Part shown: one piece after another, positions 48,885 through 60,645 of the stretch
Position numbering within the stretch: position 1 is the stretch's first letter
Layout of the letters: every line of letters begins with the position of its first letter
NCBI GenBank assembly: GCA_023101885.1
Contig: JALPQD010000044.1
Span: forward strand, 4,741,565-4,805,564
DNA: 64,000 nucleotides
From: Typhlomys cinereus
Taxonomy: Eukaryota; Chordata; Mammalia; Rodentia; Platacanthomyidae
Reading direction: 5' to 3'
Notes under the pieces: model-generated
What the model saw: the letters and a program-made list of their open reading frames with translations, nothing else
The model's database searches: none
Told to the model about the DNA's origin: nothing
Program-made: the position numbers and the translations under genes

Positions 48885-49295
48885 TGATTGTAAGAGCCTG
48901 AAGTGGACAGTGGTAGGCCAGATTATATCTTCTGGATGTGACTGGGCTGTGGTATCCATGATTTCATGGAATATACATATATTTTCACAAGAACTGTACA
49001 GGAACTGTTCTATTAACATCTCTCACCATGAATAGGGAAAGGTCCCAAGAAGCTCCCTGAGAGACTGACAGGGACTAATACTAATAGAGAAGAAAAGGAG
49101 GATGCTTTCTACAGTGGTTTGCATATGTCATTAAAGGCAAACCAAATGAAACACAGTGGATCACACAAATGAAAAGACTTAAAAACAGGAGGGAGTCAGG
49201 CAGCGTAGATAGGATTGGGGAATTAAGGGGTGAAAATACAATAAATTCACTATAGCCATGTATGCAACACTAAAAAAGCAAAATATATACTTTAA
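48885..49295 (+). mobile_element. L1 3' UTR fragment
   Basis: ATTGTAAGAGCCTGAAGTGG, AAACACAGTGGATCACACAA, AGGAGGGAGTCAGGCAGCGT and an A-rich end. Related to the fragment at 44.5 kb. Confidence 0.6.
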
Positions 49296-49296
49296 A

Positions 49297-49450
49297 AATT
49301 AGCTATGGTAGAGCAATTTTGTAATATAAGCACTGGAGAGGTGAACTCAGGAAGGTCAGGAGTTCAAGGTCACCCTTGGCTACATAATAAGTTCAAGTCC
49401 AGCCTGGGCTACATGAGACCTTGTCTCAAAGAGAGAGCCAAAACACAGAA
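49297..49450 (+). mobile_element. B1-like SINE
   Basis: AGGAGTTCAAGGTCACCCTT, CCAGCCTGGGCTACATGAGA and CTTGTCTCAAAGAGAGAGCC with the internal B1-type partial repeat of AGTTCAAG. Confidence 0.8.
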
Positions 49451-49736
49451 GAAGAAAAATAGCATAAAAAGTTATCTGGCACCTACTATTTGCAAAAAAG
49501 AAGAAAGTAATGTAAAGGGATAGAAATAGAGAAACAGACCTCTTAGAATTATAGCAAAGGGCCTCACTAAAGAGAAGCTTTTTAGTTCCATAGGAATAAG
49601 TCACTTTAGAAAGAAGTAACAGACAGATACCCTATAGTGTCTTCCTTACAGCTAAATTGCCTTATAATTTATAGCCCTGTTAAAGTAAGATGCCTTATGG
49701 CGTATGGCCTTGTTAGAGTAAGTTGGCATAGCCTTT

Positions 49737-50236
49737 TTAATGTAAACTCTAGTTTGTTAGGGAATGGTTTCTGCTAACAGCTCATGAATTAGCCTACCCC
49801 ACTGCAGGCTGCAGCTGCAAGTGACCAGTGACCAACTGACCAAAGAAAACTGATAACCCTGGACACTCTCTTAAGGTAACATTCCAAGACATCTTATAGT
49901 CATAAATCCTGAGAAATAATTGTCAAGTGGATAACTAGTAAAAACAAGAGAAATGCTGATGTGTTGAGGTAACCTATTTCTTTTGTAACATATCCCCAAC
50001 CTGCTTGCTTTCCACCTTACATGTAGTCTTTGTTCCTAAAAGGTATAAAACCTGAGAAAAACGTGTACTCAGGATCCGACTCCTCTTAAAACACTAGCTG
50101 TGTCTACTGTGCTGAGGATAGGGTCCTGGGACTCCAAGCCCCCCACACACACTTTGAATAAACCTCCTCTGCTTGTAAATGCCTCAGCCATGGTCACTGG
50201 TGTTTGACTGAGTGTACCCAAAATCTACAGCATTAA
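49737..50236 (+). mobile_element. Solo LTR with TTAA target duplication
   Basis: An LTR-like unit 49741-50232 starts TGTAAACTC and ends TCTACAGCA, flanked on both sides by TTAA (49737-49740 and 50233-50236). TATAAAA is at 50044-50050 and AATAAA at 50157-50162, the usual spacing for a class I endogenous retrovirus LTR. A 4-base duplication suits class I elements. No internal viral genes remain, as expected after LTR-LTR recombination. Confidence 0.75.
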
Positions 50237-50691
50237 TACAGGTAAAGGTTGTGCTTTTAAAAGTCACAGGCCTTACAGAAAGCAATATTTAACAAAATAG
50301 GAAAGTTTATCAATCATCTTTCAGATATGATTCTTTTAAGAGATGAAAGCAATGGCAAAGTCAAACTTAGATTTTCTTAAACTTCGTGGAAAACTTCAAT
50401 GCTGATATATTTACATATTCCCAAAAGACAAATTATTTTCAAATTATGAGTTAGCAAAATTGTCAAACACAATGGTCAAAGAAAAAAGAATACCTGCTCA
50501 TGAGATGTGAGAAATGAAACAAACAGATCAGACATCAAACAATATCGATATAACCAATGACAGATATAGAGCTTACATTAGCCCTAACCAAAAAATCTTA
50601 AGGAGGGAAAGTTAATCTAAATTGTTTTTAGAGTGGTTGTATAGAGAATATAGGGTTTAATGACATATTCATTCAAATTTAATTTCAATTT

Positions 50692-50808
50692 GACCTTGGC
50701 ATGGTGGTACATGCTGATAATCCCAGCACTTAGGAAACTGAGACAGGAGAATAGAGTTCAGTGCTCCCTTGGGCTATATAGTAAGACCCTGTCTTAAGAA
50801 AATGAAAT
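50692..50808 (+). mobile_element. B1-like SINE
   Basis: GGCATGGTGGTACATGCTGA, AATCCCAGCACTTAGGAAAC and GTAAGACCCTGTCTTAAGAA. Confidence 0.8.
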
Positions 50809-51324
50809 TTGCTTTCAATGTGAAGTATTATCTGTAACCCTCCTAAAATCTCCACTACCTGATCTCATTTACACTTCATCGAATTACACAGAGATATCCT
50901 ATCTTGGTAACCAAGCTGGTTAACACCTTGATTATACATCATTACTCTCACATTTTCCTGTGTTGTTATTCGAATGGAAATATCACCATCTGGCTATATC
51001 CAGAGTAATCTGACCAGTCAACCAGTCATCTCCTATGTATTTAATGAACACTGTGTATGTGTCTTTAGTTTTAACAAGTTGCTGGGCAGCAGAGTGCACT
51101 AAGGGGGATAGTTCTGAGCAACCTGGAACTTCACATTAACCATGGATAGTTTGAGCCCATTATTTGATGAATTAGCATCTGTACAATTTATATTGTAATT
51201 TATCATCAGTTAAGCCCAAAAAGTGAGGAACAAAGAACTTACTGCATAAGGAGCCAAAACATCAGAATCAGCCTAGATCATTCTACCAATCCTAAAATAC
51301 ATTGATATCATTTAATTTGGGGGA

Positions 51325-51455
51325 TGGTGCTTTATTTTTATATATGCAGTCTTGCTATGTTGCCTTGGATGATTTCAAATTGTGGGCTCAAACAGTCGTC
51401 CTGCCCTAATTTTCTGAAAATTGTAGATATGCAACACTTCATCTGGCACAACATG
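51325..51455 (-). mobile_element. B1-like SINE
   Basis: GCAGTCTTGCTATGTTGCCT and GGGCTCAAACAGTCGTCCTG are the reverse complement of a B1 element. Confidence 0.65.
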
Positions 51456-51484
51456 TTAGTATATAATATATTATGATGATGAAG

Positions 51485-51640
51485 TTAGGCATGGTGATAC
51501 ATTCCTGTAATCTCAGCACTCAGGAGTAGAGGCAGGAAGATTGCATTTTTGAGACCATTCTGGATTGAGACTAGCCTGAGTTACATTTCGAGATCCAGAC
51601 TAGTCTTGGCTACATTGCAAATCTATGTCTAACCAAAAAG
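51485..51640 (+). mobile_element. B1-like SINE
   Basis: TTAGGCATGGTGATACATTC, CTGTAATCTCAGCACTCAGG, AGAGGCAGGAAGATTGC, then an A-rich end. Confidence 0.8.
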
Positions 51641-51679
51641 AAAAATTATTCCTTATGTATAACCTTTTCTTTCTATTTT

Positions 51680-51875
51680 TTTCCATTTTGTTGTGGGCGG
51701 AGGGAAGGGCTATGCACATGCGCCATAGAACACATATGGGGATCAGAAGTAATTTGCAAAAGTCGGTTCTCTACTTCTACCATATGGATTTCAGGCTTTT
51801 GAAAACAGGTCATCAGACTTGGCTATAAGAATTTTTACCTGCTGAACCACCTCACCAGTCTCTCCCTCTTTACCT
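51680..51875 (-). mobile_element. B3/B2-like SINE
   Basis: CACATATGGGGATCAGAAGT, CCATATGGATTTCAGGCTTT and CTGAACCACCTCACCAGTCT, reverse complement of a tRNA-derived head. A CCCT/CTTT tract (51875-51955) follows. Confidence 0.55.
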
Positions 51876-51954
51876 CTGTCCCTCTCTCCCTCTCTCCCTT
51901 TCTCCCTCCTTTCTTCCCTTCCTCCTTCCCTCCCTTCCTTCCTTCTTTCTTTAA

Positions 51955-52085
51955 GTTTTTGAGTCAAAATTTCTCCACATATCTTAGACTGATCTTGAAC
52001 TCACTATGTACTCCAAACTGGCCCCTAACACAGCATTCCTCCTACCTTCAGTCTCCCAATTCCTGGAATTACATACACCAGTTTA
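51955..52085 (-). mobile_element. B1-like SINE
   Basis: GATCTTGAACTCACTATGTA and CTCCCAATTCCTGGAATTAC are the reverse complement of a B1. Confidence 0.65.
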
Positions 52086-52089
52086 AATT

Positions 52090-53326
52090 CTGTATATTGA
52101 GGTGCTAATAAATGTAAGGATATATTAAATGTATGATATCTCACATACATGACCATATCATTCTAAGATGGATGTGATAGATATCAATAATTGTAGGCTC
52201 AAGCTCTGGGCACAGATGAGAAGAATCAGTAGTTGAATTAAGCACAAAGCAATTCTGCAGGAAATGGTCTAATTGATGGAGAAGGCCCAGCTGGCTGTTG
52301 GGTAGGACTAGTCCCTGGGCAGGTAAATGAGATGAAAGGAGCTGATTAAGGAAGTTGGCATTCTTTGGTTTACTTGGGCAGGCTGTCTGGCAAATGAGGA
52401 TTATCCTTTCAGCATTCCTGGTGATATGGTGTGGTCATTTCCCTTGGCCTCTGGGATTGATAAGACTAAGAACTGTAAGCCAAACGAAAGTCCTTGTTTG
52501 GGGCTTGGTCAGAAATTTATCAGCAACATGTAGGCAAATTAATAATGAGATTCATGTTTCTGCCTGTTTATCCATATCAGAACAGAGGATATACCTAGGT
52601 ATTTTCAGCAGTTATATGCTTAGTACTGATCAATATAAACAGGGCTAGAGAGTCAGGGTCTAAGCTGTTATGTTTTTCATGGTATCAGATGTATTAAAAT
52701 TAATGTCTATTGAAGTGGACATAGTTAATACTCTATTGTCTTGGAACTCTTGACCACTGGAACTCTTGACAATATTTAGTGCACATCGCCTTCCCTTTTG
52801 CTTTGTCTTTCAAAAGCCAAAATCTGTGCCTCTTTATCACAAGATTGTAGAACATTCTTTGCAAACATGATGAGCCAGAAGCTGGGAATTAAAGTCCTTC
52901 TGATAGCAACCATTAGCTAATGACTGGTTGGTATGCAAATAGACATTCCCTGGTTTATTCCCTGATTTACACAATTCTGCATATGACCTATATTGTCTCT
53001 AAAGGCTTAGTATTGGATTGTGACAAACTAATTCTTAATGAACCCTTGGTTGACAATCAGTTTTGCTTAGCTTTCTTGCCCCTGCTCTGATTTCTTACTT
53101 GTTTGTTACTATAGTTTATACTTTATTTTATTTATATTTTATATTATATTTTACTTATACATCTTCTTAATATATTACTTGCACAGGAAATCTTGATCAG
53201 AATCAGCATATGGAACATCTAGGCTAAAGGCATTGTAAAGTTGTTTACCAAAATGTTATTTTTTAATTTATTAATATATAGGACTGTTTCTTCATTTGTT
53301 TTTTTGTTTTGTTTTGGGTTTTTAAA
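52090..53326. other. Non-coding sequence, nothing assigned
   Basis: No gene or clear repeat, apart from T- and AT-rich stretches near 53100-53320. Confidence 0.45.
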
Positions 53327-53329
53327 ACA

Positions 53330-53749
53330 TTTTTTATTATTATTTCCGCTCATACAAACTTAATAGGTACACCAGTTCCCTCACTCCCTTCTCCCCCCCC
53401 CAACCCCCTGCTCCTCCTCCTCTCACCCCTCCCTCCCCATCCCCCAGTGCCTCCCCCCCTTTTATGTGCATGCCAGACTCTCCTCTGGGCCCTCCTCTCC
53501 GATAACGTACAAGGACCCAGTGGCATTTCCCTGAACCCTTTCCTGTGTTCCCCTTAAGCATAGGAACACTATTGTGACTGTAAATCCCTTGTCTCCAAAG
53601 ATCTTGGTGCTTTTAGCAGATGCTAGACTTTGTGAGGTCAATAGTGTGTTGGACATTGTGCAGGGCATGCAAAGTCCAATTATGATTGCTTCCGCCCTAA
53701 CTTGTGTGGAGTATCTTCCAAATCATTGCTCCTCCCATCCTTTTGCTCT
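53330..53749 (-). mobile_element. 5'-truncated L1 tail, minus strand
   Basis: The reverse complement of the last 420 bases of the L1 3' UTR, nearly identical to 60255-60690. It includes the A-rich tail (TTTTTTATTATTATTT), the conserved end and the G-rich tract (as C-runs at about 53389-53460). It lies 200 bases before the full-length L1, in opposite orientation. Confidence 0.92.
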
Positions 53750-53960
53750 TAAAATCTTCATTTGTATTTAGTAACTACAATGTCTAACTTTTTGACAATT
53801 ATTACTGTTCTAAATTCATGTTACCTCTATTTAGTAAGTGTATATGTTAACTTCAGAACTGCTGTTAAGAAATAAAGAGTAGAACGCTTTTTAACTTTTA
53901 GAAGAAAACAATGAAGGAATAGAAAAAATGTAGAACCTCTTCATTAGAAATAATCACCTC

Positions 53961-54380
53961 CCTCTTTCACCCCACCCCGCCCCGCCGGTCTGAACGCCCG
54001 CCCGGTCCAGCAGGCCCTCCCCCCCCCCCCCCCGACTCTAGGTAAGCCCCGCCCCCGCCCGCCCACCAGAACCCCAGGTCAGCCCACAGGGACCCAGCTC
54101 AGACTCCCATCCAGCCAGCCGGAGCCACGCGCAGGGCCCAGGGACGAGGAGGACCTCCCCCTGCGCCCGGGCCCCGCCCCAGCTGCCCTCGGGTTAAATA
54201 GCTCCACCCCAACGCCCCCATCCTCCCACTCCCCACCCCGCTCCGCTGGTCGGGACTTGCGAATGGTCCAGCCGGGCCTCACCCATGACCTAGGTAAGCT
54301 CTGTCCCTGCCCACCCCCAGAACCCCAGGCCAATTAATTCAGTTTAGTGAAATTGAAAGATCTTAAGAATTAAAACGACA
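53961..54380 (+). promoter_or_regulatory. L1 5' UTR with tandem monomers
   Basis: A C-rich promoter region. CACCCCGC at 53973 recurs as CACCCCG at 54234, and TAGGTAAGC at 54039 recurs at 54291, each followed by related text ending CAGAACCCCAGG. So there is one truncated-start unit of about 252-261 bases plus part of a second. This mirrors the monomer arrays of mouse and rat L1. A TTAAATA box lies at about 54193. Each monomer carries a strong splice-donor-like AGGTAAG. Confidence 0.7.
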
Positions 54381-55440
54381 ATGCCAAAGTCAAAGTGCAA
54401 ATCCATGAGAAGCAACACTCAAGTAAACAAATTTCCCACTGAAGAAATTAATTCCATAATGTTAGACTCCAACCAGAACAAACCCACGGAAACAGGCCAA
54501 AAAAGCCTGACCCAGGATGACTTTCAAAATATGATCATTACCATGTTCAATACTATGAAAGAGGAAATCCAGGAGGAATTACATAATCGAATCAATCGCT
54601 TTGAAGAGGAACACAACAGACATTTGGAGGAGTTGAGAAAAAGAGTGCAAGAAACAAAAACTGGCATAGAGCAGTTAAAACAGACTCAAGCAGAGTTTAA
54701 AACTGAGCTATGAGACAAGTTATCTTCAACCCAGAACTCTACAGAGAGTCTAATCAACAGAACTAATGAAGCAGAAAACAGAATTTCAGACCTTGAAGAT
54801 AAAGTGGGAGTACTAACCAGCTCAATGGAAGAGGTCGTTAAAGCCAAAAAGATACTTGAGAGAAATATCCAAGAGATATGGGACACCCTGAAGAAGCCTT
54901 ACATGCGTATTCATGGAATACCAGAGCAAGAATCTCAAAATAACACCCCTGAGGAAATTTTTCAAACGATCATCAAGGAAAACATTCCTCGTATAAAAAA
55001 AGAGAGGCCCATCCATATAAAAGAGGCATTCCGCACCCCAAACAGATACGACCAAAACAGAAGCACCCCACGTCAAATAATAGTTAACACACTCCATTCA
55101 AGATAAAGAACTGGTGCTGAAAGCTTCAAGGGAGAAAAAACAAGTCACATTTAAAGGTAAACCTATTAAAATAACAAATGACTTCTCAGTCGAAACAGTA
55201 AAAGCAAGAAGAGCTTGGAGAGACATATTTCAAGTATTGAATGAGCAAAAATGTCAACCCAGGCTGATTTACCCTGCAAAACTATCAGTCATGATCGAGG
55301 GAGAAAGAAAATCTTTCCAGCCCAAAGATAACTTGAAGGGATACATGTCCACCAAACCAGGCCTTCAAAAAATGCTAGAAATGATACTCAAGCGTGAAGA
55401 AAAAAACAGGCATATCCAGGAGAACAGAAGGCAAATATAA
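54381..55440 (+). pseudogene. L1 ORF1 (RNA-binding chaperone), broken
   Basis: Starts MPKSKCKSMRSN. The coiled-coil part (about residues 50-170) and the RRM/C-terminal parts (ending with ARRAWRDIFQVL, PRLIYPAKLS) are recognisable as L1 ORF1p. A premature TGA at 54711-54713 interrupts the coiled coil. A frameshift near 55100 separates RQIIVNTL from the C-terminal domain, which continues in another frame from 55114. It ends at 55440, 50 bases before ORF2. Confidence 0.93.
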
Positions 55441-58400
55441 CACCATTAAAAGCGAAGCAAAATACTTATAAAAACTACTAAACATAATAAATGTCTGGAA
55501 TTAAAAATAGTTTCTCCATTATAACACTGAATGTTAATGGAATTAATTCACCAATCAAGAGACACAGATTACAAACTTGGATTAAAAATCACAATCCATC
55601 AATCTGCTGCCTGCAGGAAACCCATCTCACCACAAAAGAGAGGCACACTCTAAAAATAAAAGGCTGGTCAACAATTCTACAAGCAAATGGAAGCAGCAAA
55701 CAGGCAGGGGTAGCCATTATGCTATCAGACAAAGTGGACTTCAAACCAAAGAAAATTATAAGAGACATGGATGGATACTACATTTTAGTCACAGGTACAA
55801 TTCACCAAGAAGACTTCACAATACTGAACACATATGCACCCAATACGGGCCCCTCCACATTCATTAAGAAAACCCTACAGCGTCTAAAGCAAGAAATCAA
55901 CCCCCAAACGATAATTCTTGGGGACCGCCCTCTCAACATGGGATAGATCAACAGGTCAAAAGCTTAACAGAGACACTTTGGACCTTAATCAAACCCTGAA
56001 AGAAATGGACCTTACAGATCTCTATCGAACTTTTCACCCACGTACCAAAGAATATACATTTTTCTCAGCAGCACATGGAACTTTCTCCAAAATAGATCAC
56101 ATATTGGGCCACAAAAAGGAATCTACACATATACAGGAAAGTTGAAATTCTAGCCTGTGCCCCATCAGACCACCATGGCCTAAAGCTGGACATCCACAAC
56201 ACATCGAACAAGAGAAAATACACTAACTCCTGGAAACTTAACACTATGATGCTGAATGAGAACTGGATTCAGGAAGAAATTAAAAAGGAAATTCAAGATT
56301 TCCTGAAAGTGAATGATAACGAAAATACAACCTACCAAAATCTCTGGGACACAATGAAAGCTATTCTAAGAGGTAAGTTCATACCTCTTAATGCCTACAT
56401 CAAAAAAATGGAAACATCAGAAATAAACAACAATGCAGCTTAAAGCTTTAGACAAACTAGAGCAATCTGATCCCAAAAGTAGTAGAAGAGAGGAGATTAG
56501 CAAAATAAGGGGAGAAATATCTGAAATCAAGGTTAAGAAAACGACAGAAAAAATCAACCAGTTAAAAAGATGATTCTTTGAAAAAATCAATAAGATTGAT
56601 ACACCCCTAGCTAAATTAACCAAAAGCAGGAGAGAGAAAACCCAAATTAACAAAATCAAAAATGAACATGGAGTTATCACTAGTGATACCCAGGAAATCC
56701 AGAGAATTATAACATCATATTTCAAAAACTTATACTCTGTGAAGTTTGACAACACAAAGAGATGGATGAATTTCTAAGTAAACACAACTTACCTAAATTG
56801 AATCAGGAAGTTGTGAATTATTTAAATAGTTCTATAACATATAAGGAAATTGAGGAAGTAATCTTGAATCTTCCCACCAAAAAATGTCCTGGACTAGATG
56901 GATTCAGCACAGAGTTCTACCAGACATTTAAGTAGTTAATAATACCAATACTCCTTAAACTGATCCATCAAATAGCAAAGGAAGGAACACTACCAGATTC
57001 CTTCTATGAAGCTAATATCGTTTTAATCCCAAAACCTAATAAAGACTCACTTAAAAAAGAAAACTATAGGCCAATCTCTCTGATGAGCACAGACGCAAAG
57101 ATTCTCAACAAAGTTTTAGCAAATCGGATTCAAAAACATATTAAAAAGATTATTGACGGGGACCAAGTAGGCTTCATCCCCGGCACACAAGGTTGGCTCA
57201 ACATACGCAAATCAATAAATGCAATTCATCATGTAAACCAGTCCAAAGTCCAAGACCACATGATACTCTCGATAGATGCAGAAAAAGCTTTTGACAAGAT
57301 CCAACAGCCTTTTATGATCAAAACGCTAGAGACAGTAGGAATGGAAGGAACCTTTATCAATATATTAAAAGCTGTATACAACAAGCCCACAGCAAGGATT
57401 ATGCTCAATGGGAAACAATTGGAAGCATTCTGGCTTCAATCAGGAACTAGACAAGGCTGTCCACTCTCACCACTTCTATTCAATATTGTACTTGAAGTCT
57501 TAGCTGAAGCCATAAGACAAGAAAGGGACATAAGAGGGATTCAGATCGGCAAGGAAGAAGTCAAACTATCCCTATTTGCAGATGACATGATCTTATACCT
57601 GAGTGATCCCAAAAACTCCACCAGGAACCTTCTGGAACTAATTGAGAAGTTCAGCAGGGTGGCAGGATACAAAATAAATGTGCAAAAATCAGAGGCCTTC
57701 CTATGTGCCCAGAATGAAAGAAGTGAAAAAGCCTTGAGAGAAACCATCCCATTCACTATAGCCCCTAAAAAATGAAATACCTTGGTATAAACCTAACCAA
57801 GGAGGTAAAAGACCTTTACAATGAAAACTTTAAAACCCTAAAGAAAGAAATTGCAGAAGACCCCAGAAGGTGGAAAGACCTCCCATGTTCCTGGATTGGC
57901 AGAATCAACATCGTAAAAATGACCATCCTACCAAAGGCAATATACAAATTCAATGCTATACCAATTAAAATCCCAAAGCAATTCTTTAAAGAAGTTGACC
58001 AAACAATCTCAAAATTCATGTGGAGACACAAAAGACCCAGGATAGCAAACACAATCCTGAGTAACAAAAACACTGCTGGAGGTATTACCATACTGAACCT
58101 TAGTCTAAATTACAAATCCATAGTTATAAAAACAGCCTGGTACTGGCTCCAAAATAGACACACAGATCAATGGATAAGGATTGAAGACCCAGATGTAAGC
58201 CCACAAAATTACAGCCATTTGGTCTTTGACAAAGGGGCCCAAAGAATCCAATGGAAAAAGAACAGCATCTTCAACAAATGGTGCTGGCAAAACTGGATCT
58301 CCACATGCAGAAGATTAAAGCTGGACCCATTCTTGTCACCATGTACAAGACTTAATTCCAAATGGATCAAGGACCTTGATATCAGGCCAAAGACTATAAA

Positions 58401-58752
58401 AACCATAGTTGAAAGGATAGGGAACTCCCTCGAGCTGATTGGGCTAGGCCAACATTTCCTAAACAGATATCCAATGGCACAGTCACTGCTATCAACTCTC
58501 AACAGTTGGGATCTTGTGAAATTAAAGAGCTTTTGTTCAGATAAAGAGATTGTAACATGAGCTCAAAGGCAACCCACAGAATGGGAGAAAATCTTCACTA
58601 ACCACATATCTGATAGAGCTCTACTGTCCAGAGTGCACAAAGAACTTAGAAAACTAAACATCAAGGTAACCAATGGTCCAATTAAAAAATGGGCCCTGGA
58701 ACTTAAAAGAAATTTTACCAGGGATGAAATTAAAATGTGTAACAAATATCTT

Positions 58753-58933
58753 GGGCTCAAGAGGTGGCTCAGGGATTAAGCCTCTGCCTTGCAGGCGGAA
58801 GGTCCTGAGTTCGGATCCCAGATCCCACGTATAGACGGCCTGTGCTTCTGGTCCTGGTAGGGCGGAGCCTGTGAATCCCGGGGCAGAAGGAGGTGGAGGC
58901 ATCCATGGTGGTTCGCGAATTCGTCCGTGGTTC

Positions 58934-58990
<57 letters not shown>

Positions 58991-59052
58991 ACGCATATGC
59001 ACACAGTTGAATAAATAATAATAATGATAAAAAAATAAATAAAGATTTTAAA
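58753..59052 (+). mobile_element. Young tRNA-derived SINE inside L1 ORF2
   Basis: A 300-base insertion flanked by near-identical duplications AATGTGTAACAAATATCTT (58734-58752) and AATGTCTAACAAATATCTT (59055-59073). The head has pol III A-box-like TGGCTCAGGGATTAAG and B-box GAGTTCGGATCCC. Then comes a GC- and CpG-bearing body, a CA repeat (58935-58990) and an A/T-rich tail. Intact CpGs (GTTCGCGAATTCGTCCG) suggest recent insertion. It is related to the diverged SINE at 17.3 kb. Confidence 0.9.
58935..58990. repeat. (CA)n tail of the SINE
   Basis: About 25 CA units within the SINE's 3' part, with small interruptions. Expansion of the SINE tail is a likely source of other CA repeats in this genome. 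Confidence 0.95.
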
Positions 59053-60547
59053 AAAATGTCTAACAAATATCTTTAAAAATGCTCCACTTCTTTAGCCATC
59101 AGGGAAATGCAAATCAAAACTTCCCTGAGATATCATCTCACCCCGGTCAGGATGGCAAAAATCCACAACACAAACAACAACAAATGCTGGAGAGGATGTG
59201 GAGAGAGGGGAACTGGGAACTCTCCTACATTGCTGGTGGGAGTGCAGGCTCATACAGCCACTCTGGCGAGCCGTCTGGAGATTCTTAAAGAAATTAAAGA
59301 TTGAAATGCCATATGACCCTGAGATTCCCCTTTTGGGTATAACCCCCACACAGCAGAGGTTCACCTTGATAGCACAAGCATGACCACGTTCATAGCAGCA
59401 CTGTTTACAATAGCAAAGACATTGAATCAACCCAAATGTCCAACAGTTGACGAGTGGATAAGGAAACTGTGGTACATCTATACAATGGAGTACTACTCGG
59501 CCATCAAAAATGATGAATTACTGGAATTTGCTGGGAAATGGATGTCATTAGAAACAATTATATTAAGTGAAGTATCCCCGACCCAGAAAATTACGCACCG
59601 TATGTACTCCCTAATAGGTGGCTCCTAATACCAAACCCACCCAGCCCATCTTGAGACACTCATAGGTAAATCTATGTATTACCTACAGTAATTGCAAGGA
59701 TTATGAACAGGAGGGATGTGGTTGGAGGGTCACACCAGAAACAAGGAAAGAAGTGACCATGTTACAGTAGAGAAAACAGGCCTCCATCAAGGACTGCAAG
59801 AAAGTAATGTGACACCTAGTTAAGTTCACAATTCGTTCCTGATCATTTACAACTAAGGGGGTATGAACTCACCAGAAGGGGCGGGCATATAGTCCGGCAG
59901 ATTAAAAAGTAACCATTTTGCAAATGGGTGATTGACCCCTCCCATTGCCTAACGCCATATGACCCTGTGATTCCACTTTTGGGTATAAGTATTACATCTA
60001 CCCTTGAATGTGCTCTTATAATAAGACTCCAGTTTAACAGCTTTCTGTCTCTGGCCAGGGGGTGACATGCAGTGCCCATCACGATGGAGTGAAGGGCATT
60101 ACAGGAGCAACAAAACTGCAAAAGAAAATCAATGAACCACTATCCAGAACTTCAGAGACTCTATATCAACCACCTAGAACTAGGCTGGACTAATCTTTCC
60201 CCATCCTGAAGCTCAGGGACATTTGCGGAAGAGGGGGCGGTAAGAGTGTAAGAGCAAAAGGATGGGAGGAGCAATGATTTGCAAGATACTCCACACAAGT
60301 TAGGGCCGAAGCAATCATAATTGGACATTGTATGCCCGGTGCAATGTCCAACCCACTATTGACCTCACAAAGTCTAGCATATGCTAAAGGCACCAAGATC
60401 CTTGGCGGCAAGGGATTGACAGCCACAGTAGTGTTCCTATGCTTAAAGGGGAACACAGGAAAGAGTTCAGGGAAATGCCACTGGGTCCTTGTACGTCATC
60501 GGAGAAGAGGGCCCAGAGGAGAGTCAGGCATGCACTAGAAAGGACTC

Positions 60548-60645
60548 TGGGAATCGGGGGGAGGCACGGGGGGATGGGGTGGGAGGGGGGAGGGGAGGGG
60601 GAGCAGGGGGTTCGGGGGGGAGGAGGAGGGAGGGAGGGAACTGGT
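60548..60645 (+). repeat. G-rich polypurine tract of the L1 3' UTR
   Basis: Many runs of three to seven G (GGGGGG, GGGAGGGGGG, GGGGGAGCAGGGGG). The equivalent tract occurs in all four related L1 tails of the window. Confidence 0.9.

Larger units (their letters stand above)
55491..59628 (+). pseudogene. L1 ORF2 (endonuclease/reverse transcriptase), broken
   Basis: Starts MSGIKNSFSIITLNVNGINS. The endonuclease domain has NVNGIN and QETHLT, but the conserved GDFN catalytic segment is damaged by a small deletion at about 55918-55930 that shifts the frame. Further stops or shifts fall near 56145, 56445, 56570, 56775 and 56935. The RT domain (57083-57775) keeps FADD at 57574-57585. A shift at about 57772 and a stop at 58558-58560 break the C-terminal part, and a SINE splits it at 58753. 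The final frame ends at the TAA at 59626-59628. Confidence 0.95.
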
